The notes under the pieces: model-generated
Databases searched by the model: none
What the model was told of the DNA's origin: nothing
What the model saw: only the letters and a program-made list of their open reading frames with translations
Shown here: positions 8,305 to 11,618 of the stretch, piece after piece
Position numbering within the stretch: position 1 is the first letter of the stretch
Layout of the letters: each line of letters starts with the position of its first letter
Translations under genes and position numbers: made by a program
Source of the DNA: Brachionus koreanus
Taxonomy: Eukaryota; Rotifera; Eurotatoria; Ploima; Brachionidae
Assembly: GCA_016987375.1 (NCBI GenBank)
Contig: PJRA01000114.1
Span: forward strand, 895,297 to 906,914
DNA: 11,618 bases
Reading direction: 5' to 3'

Positions 8305-8484
8305 TTAAATTTGTATTTGAACGAATAATTCGCAAAGAAGGGTTTGGTCGGCTAGAACGGATTGTTGAGACTGATGGCCTGCGTAAGACAGTGAATTCGA
8401 ATGGTTGAGTCGGTTGATCTTAGGTAGAATTTGGTTCTCAAAGTGTGTTGAAGAATTGCAAAGAAATTCTTTAATGTGTAGCAT
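8305..8484 (-). CDS. Possible small ORF (59 codons) in a moderate-GC patch; unassigned
   Basis: The minus-strand frame starts at ATG (8482-8484), ends at TAA (8305-8307) and is followed at once by an A run of about 12. Its composition is balanced (Gln, Ser, Asn and His besides hydrophobics), unlike translated A/T runs, and it includes FENQILPKINRLNHSNSLSY. However, the plus strand of the same patch also has coding-like frames (for example EFEWLSRLILGRIWF around 8391-8430), which suggests degraded mobile-element sequence rather than a small gene. No family is recognised. The A run after the stop could reflect a retro-copied 3' end or be chance. Confidence 0.25.
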   Translation of the reverse strand: MLHIKEFLCNSSTHFENQILPKINRLNHSNSLSYAGHQSQQSVLADQTLLCELFVQIQI

Positions 8485-8489
8485 AACAT

Positions 8490-9212
8490 TTTAAACCAAA
8501 TCCAACTAATTTACATAATTCTGCATTCAGAAATCGTATGCATAAATTTTCAGACCTAGAAAATTAAGTTCAAAATTGAATTTTTACTTAAAAAATATGC
8601 TTCTGCAATAAATTTTTTACTCTAAAATATTTTAAAACTTTTTTTCAATAATAACTCTTGCGCATGATCATTTTAATTAAATCATTGAAAATTCAATTTG
8701 CCCTAAGTCGTTACAAAATATAAATTATAAAATAATTTTAAAATTAAACTAAGTAGAGGTTGGCTCTCGAGTTTTGATTGTTGGCACAATTGCGAATTTT
8801 TCGAAAAAACTTCTGTAAAAATCTGTTGCGATATGCAGTATTGTTTGCTTTAATTTACTTTGATTTTATTTAAAAAATGATTGTCTATATTTTTATATGG
8901 TTTGTATTCTTAAAACGTTTTTTACAACCTTTAAAATTGACATTCATCTTATTATTTAATGAGGTCCTTAAAAAAAAGCTTGGTCTAAGATTTAAAAAAC
9001 GGCTAAAAATAAATTAAATAAAAAATTCAAACTTTTAATTAGTTTATTAAATCATAATAAAACAAACAAAATAAAACGTAAAAGTGAAAAAAATAATTTT
9101 AAAAAAATTTAAAATTCTAATCCTTATTTAAATGATGTTGTTTAAATGGAAATAAATATTCTAAAATTAATTTATAATGCTTGATTGTCAGTAATTTTTA
9201 CGCTTTTACATA
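8490..9212. other. AT-rich intergenic DNA, nothing recognised
   Basis: This stretch lies beyond the 3' end of the minus-strand DENND4 gene. I see no useful open frame, RNA gene or repeat. Confidence 0.45.
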
Positions 9213-9218
9213 TTTATT
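9213..9218 (-). promoter_or_regulatory. Polyadenylation signal of the DENND4 gene
   Basis: The minus strand reads AATAAA about 37 nt past the TAG stop of the last DENND4 exon. A canonical hexamer this close to a homology-supported stop is a plausible signal and implies a very short 3' UTR. Confidence 0.5.
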
Positions 9219-9254
9219 TACAAATTGATCGACTTCAAACTCTTTACCAAAAGT

Positions 9255-10491
9255 CTAAATCAACAAAGGACTAAACAATCTTCGACACCAAACTGCTATG
9301 TGGTTTGGTGGTTGATCTAGGTTCAAACTTTTTCTTATAGTTTCATCTTTATTAAATAATTTTTTGAATGCTTCTTTGTACTCTGTATCGAATGCATCTA
9401 AAAATTAAAATATTTTATTATTAACCAGTTTTCATTAATATTGTGTTACCAATGTCAATCATGTCTCTTTCTAATGCTACAATAATTAAAAATAATATTT
9501 CTCGATAAATACTGTTAAAGTTTCTTTTTGCTATAATTCTTTCTCGAAGAAGATTGCGAAGCGGATCTGTGATTTCATTTTCTTTGACATTTCTTAATAC
9601 TAAATCAAATATTTTGGCTAGACCAGGATCATTTATACGAGATGTTCTCAAATAATTCAAGTCGTCTGATTTCAAAATTGAGACCAAACGTGTGCTCGAA
9701 TCATTGAGAAACTTTTTGAAGTTTTTCCGCAACCAGCTAATATACAATGGAATTTCATACATTTGCTTTTGATTTTGCAATTTTAGATTGTCCCACATAC
9801 AATAAATACGCACATGGGGATGACTATGATAATCAGAAAATGAAATAGTAGGAAAAATAGTTTTAAAATCAAAATAATTTCCGTTTAATGAAAAATTTTC
9901 TTTATCAGCTATCAATTTAATTCTTTGATTTAATAGAATATTTTCTAAAAAACTACAGTCTAGCCCTGTGCGTTTATAGTACCAAATTAGATTCCAAAAA
10001 ATAATCTCATGATTATTCATGAAATTCTCATCGAATAAACAAATTTCTTCGTTTTCTAGATTCTCGTTCTTGTTCAAAATTATATTTTCTAATTCTTTTC
10101 TAACCACTAAAGGACTTAAATATTGAACTGTGAATTCACTTGTTCCAATAACAACTGGATATTCAAATTTTTGCTTATTCGAGTTTTGTCTACTTGTTTC
10201 AACTGTATTGAAAGGATGTGACTCAATTTTGTCATGAGAGTCTATGTTCTCATTTGTTTTATTTCCATGGTTTTCAAATAATTTTTTCATATTTTCCATG
10301 TCCTTAAAAAGTAAAATTGAAAATTAATTTCTTAAATAAGAAGTTAAATTTAGTTCACCTTAATTTTAATAAAAACATTTGGAACAATTGATGATGAGCA
10401 ATGGATACATTTAATATTCATATTGGAATCGTTCAAGGTCCAACCACTCATTATTTCCTCATCATACAAATACGAATTGCAATTGTCACAG
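9255..10491 (-). CDS. DENND4: DENND4 (Crag-like Rab GEF), last three exons, 3' partial gene
   Basis: Exons are 10491-10359, 10302-9450 and 9397-9255; the introns (56 nt, phase 0; 52 nt, phase 1) are GT...AG. They give 375 residues of the C-terminal region of DENN-domain protein 4; vertebrate DENND4A-C and fly Crag activate Rab10-type GTPases in membrane traffic. Exon 1 carries Cys-x2-Cys (1, 4) and Cys-x2-Cys (28, 31) around YDEEIMSGWTLNDSN (9-23), a diagnostic DENND4 block. Exon 2 carries YLSPLVVRKEL (105-115), HEIIFWNLIWYYKR (142-155), MWDNLKL (213-219) and IYREILFLIIVAL (309-321). Joining exon 2 to exon 3 yields IDIDAFDTEY (326-335) and VWCRRLF (364-370), the family's usual ending. The TAA at 9421-9423 is intronic, not the real stop. 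Residues 46-100 are a poorly conserved Asn/Ser/Lys-rich linker. The N-terminal DENN and PPR-like regions lie beyond the window. Confidence 0.92.
9398..9449 (-). other. DENND4 intron, 52 nt, phase 1
   Basis: The minus strand reads ATTG|GTAACA at the donor and TTTTTAG|ATGCATTC at the acceptor. Splicing restores the family-typical I-D-I-D-A-F-D; reading through gives a spurious tail ending ILMKTG and a stop. Confidence 0.88.
10303..10358 (-). other. DENND4 intron, 56 nt, phase 0
   Basis: The donor is ATTAAG|GTGAAC and the acceptor CTTTTTAAG|GACATG. Both flanking exons stay in the same reading frame and carry adjacent DENND4 sequence, so the ATG at 10299 is internal and not a start codon. Confidence 0.85.
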
Positions 10492-10717
10492 CTAAAATAA
10501 AATATTTTTAATAAAATTAATTTACTGACAAATTTTTAAATAATTTTTTAAATCAAAATTTTCAGTATTCATCAGTAATGTCAGTAAAGTGAACTAATTT
10601 TTCAAAATTAGTTAAATGATGAATTTACTTGATTGATATACTTTGATTAAATTTCTATTTTAAATTTTTTTAATTAAATCTGAAAAAATTTGGGGCTTGT
10701 AAATTCAGAGACTTTCT

Positions 10718-10735
10718 TTAACACTAGAAAGTCCG
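10718..10735 (+). mobile_element. Possible piggyBac-like element end (TTAA plus CACTAGAAAG)
   Basis: TTAA at 10718-10721 is followed directly by CACTAGAAAGTCCG. piggyBac transposons duplicate TTAA on insertion and many have ends close to CCYTAGAAAG. No matching inverted end followed by TTAA was found in the window, and there is no transposase ORF here, so this could be half of a MITE or chance. Confidence 0.3.
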
Positions 10736-10771
10736 ATGTTATTTTGACACTTTTTGCTTAATGCTTGTATC

Positions 10772-10874
10772 TTTGGAATAGTTCATTGATTTTTATCAAT
10801 TTTTTGTACTAGGGGACATAAATTTAAGCCTTCAAACAAAAAATTTATTTTGAAATTGAACGAGCTATTCCAAA
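10772..10874. repeat. Imperfect inverted repeat, arms 22 bp
   Basis: TTTGGAATAGTTCATTG at 10772 and the reverse complement of 10853-10874 (TTTGGAATAGCTCGTTC) match at 18 of 22 positions. The arms are separated by about 60 bp. They lie shortly inside the TTAA/CACTAGAAAG end, which would fit subterminal repeats of a small DNA element. Confidence 0.55.
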
Positions 10875-10936
10875 CGAACTTTTTAAAATGTTCCAATTTT
10901 ATTTCTTTTTAATTCTAAAACTTAATGGCATTCTTA

Positions 10937-10976
10937 GTCTTCCAAATGGCCTTAACTTCAAACCGCCAAAAAATAC
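10937..10976 (-). repeat. Inverted repeat, left arm (about 40 bp)
   Basis: Read on the minus strand this arm begins GTATTTTTTGGCGGTTTGAA and ends ATTTGGAAGAC. It aligns to the right arm at 11311-11351 at roughly 80-85 per cent with one gap. A second, inner pair overlaps its end: ATACGGCCAGCTA (10974-10986) is inverted relative to TAGTTGGCCGTAT (11274-11286). Confidence 0.65.
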
Positions 10977-11310
10977 GGCCAGCTAATATTTGAGCTATAT
11001 TTGTTAAATTGAAATATTTTTGATTGAAATTTTAATAATAATTTTTTTAAAACAAAATGCGTTTAAGTTATTATTTTGATCAAAAAAGATGCTTTTGTGT
11101 TAAAAAAAAATTTTCAAAAAAACATAAAAATTATCTAAATATTTTGTGATTTCTAATATTTTTCAAATTTTTAATAATATTTATTTAATTAAATAATTAC
11201 TAAATTTAAAAATCTATATTCCGATCAAAAATATAACTTGTTATGTAGATCGGCCAAATGACCACTTGTATCCTAGTTGGCCGTATTTATGGCCGCCCAT
11301 TTTAAGCTAA

Positions 11311-11351
11311 GTATTTTTTTGCGGTCTGAAAGTTTAGACCGTTTGAAAGAC
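11311..11351 (+). repeat. Inverted repeat, right arm (about 41 bp)
   Basis: Read on the plus strand this arm begins GTATTTTTTTGCGGTCTGAA and ends GTTTGAAAGAC, matching the minus strand of 10937-10976. The segment between the arms is about 330 bp, a size typical of MITE-like elements. A shorter related string, GGCCGTATTTATGGCCG, lies 36 bp to the left at 11279-11295. Confidence 0.65.
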
Positions 11352-11401
11352 CGGCAAAAAACCGTCCGCGACTTGGACCGGTTCGCCAAGACCGCATCCA
11401 A
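11318..11401. repeat. GC-richer patch with repeated GACCG words, open on both strands
   Basis: The words GACCG, CGGTC or CCGTC recur every 10-20 bases, and CGGTCT (11322-11327) with AGACCG (11336-11341) form a short hairpin. Frames are open on both strands (plus 11277-11570, minus 11273-11524), each free of stops largely because of this composition. The plus frame includes KTVRDLDRFAKTAS and the minus frame NFESEHLKLLEKIV. I recognise neither as a known protein, and the patch overlaps an inverted-repeat arm, so a mobile-element relic is the best reading. Confidence 0.4.
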
Positions 11402-11618
11402 CATTACTATTTTCTCAAGAAGCTTTAAATGTTCACTTTCAAAATTCATTTTAAACAAAGTAAGCGTAAGAATGTTACATAAAAACGATTCAAAATTTTT
11501 ATTATTCACTAATTCAAAAAACATACAGTTGTTAAACCTTTATCTTTATAACATTAAACTATCAATATAATCAATCGATCTTAAACTTTTTTCTATGTCT
11601 AAAAACCAGTATCATATG

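Larger units (their letters stand above)
10492..11618 (-). other. Probable upstream DENND4 intron filled with repeats
   Basis: TTATTTTAG at 10492-10500 is the acceptor for the zinc-ribbon-like exon; the first exon base, C at 10491, completes a codon from an earlier exon. No sequence resembling the preceding DENND4 region was found between here and the window end, so the intron is at least 1.1 kb, about 20 times the other two. It contains several inverted repeats and a GC-richer segment, listed separately. An undetected small exon cannot be excluded. Confidence 0.5.

Noticed and set aside
8338..8412. tRNA-like or SINE-like segment with GAATTCGAATGG resembling a B box
   Set aside because: No acceptor stem or A box pairs with it, and it does not fold as a cloverleaf by eye.
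10240..10299. ATG at 10299 as the start codon of a separate 292-residue protein
   Set aside because: A 56-nt phase-0 intron joins it to an upstream exon encoding the DENND4 Cys-x2-Cys and DEEIMSGW block, so the ATG is internal.

Overview
This is AT-rich eukaryotic genomic DNA, most likely from a small-genome invertebrate animal. The evidence is a metazoan-type DENND4 gene with spliced exons and very short introns (52 and 56 nt, GT...AG), a class I phosphatidylinositol transfer protein, a possible secreted reeler/F-spondin-type first exon, and scattered fossils of eukaryotic transposons. Composition and intron size would fit a monogonont rotifer such as Brachionus, but that is an inference. 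No bacterial, phage, CRISPR or operon structure was seen.

Layout, left to right. At 1-152 a less AT-rich patch is open on both strands and is unassigned. At 929-1963 (minus) is an apparently complete, intronless PITP-like gene with an insertion of about 80 residues. At 1970-3830 is AT-rich DNA with nothing I can call a gene. At 3831-4044 (minus) is a signal-peptide first exon ending at a good splice donor, possibly the start of a reeler-domain protein; its other exons were not found. At 4237-4774 are two direct copies of a 37-bp repeat with a palindrome between them. At 4923-5235 (plus) is the 3' end of a dead non-LTR retrotransposon: the last piece of its reverse-transcriptase ORF, a terminal hairpin and an ATT-type tail. 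At 5240-7690 are about 2.4 kb of AT-rich DNA with only weak, unassignable patches. At 7691-8484 is a repeat graveyard with a MULE transposase fragment (about 8020-8190) between two moderate-GC patches open on both strands. At 9255-10491 (minus) are the last three exons of a DENND4 gene. At 10492-11618 is what is probably the upstream DENND4 intron, or part of it, holding inverted repeats and a piggyBac-like TTAA-flanked end.

No pathway links the genes. PITP (lipid exchange at the cytosolic face of membranes) and DENND4 (Rab GEF in membrane traffic) are both trafficking genes, but nothing suggests shared regulation. The DENND4 gene matters most for annotation, because reading its largest ORF alone misses the true C-terminal exon and the zinc-binding exon. 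I did not find convincing evidence of a new biological system. The most unusual signals are the PITP insertion, the orphan secreted first exon, and the nested inverted repeats in the DENND4 intron.
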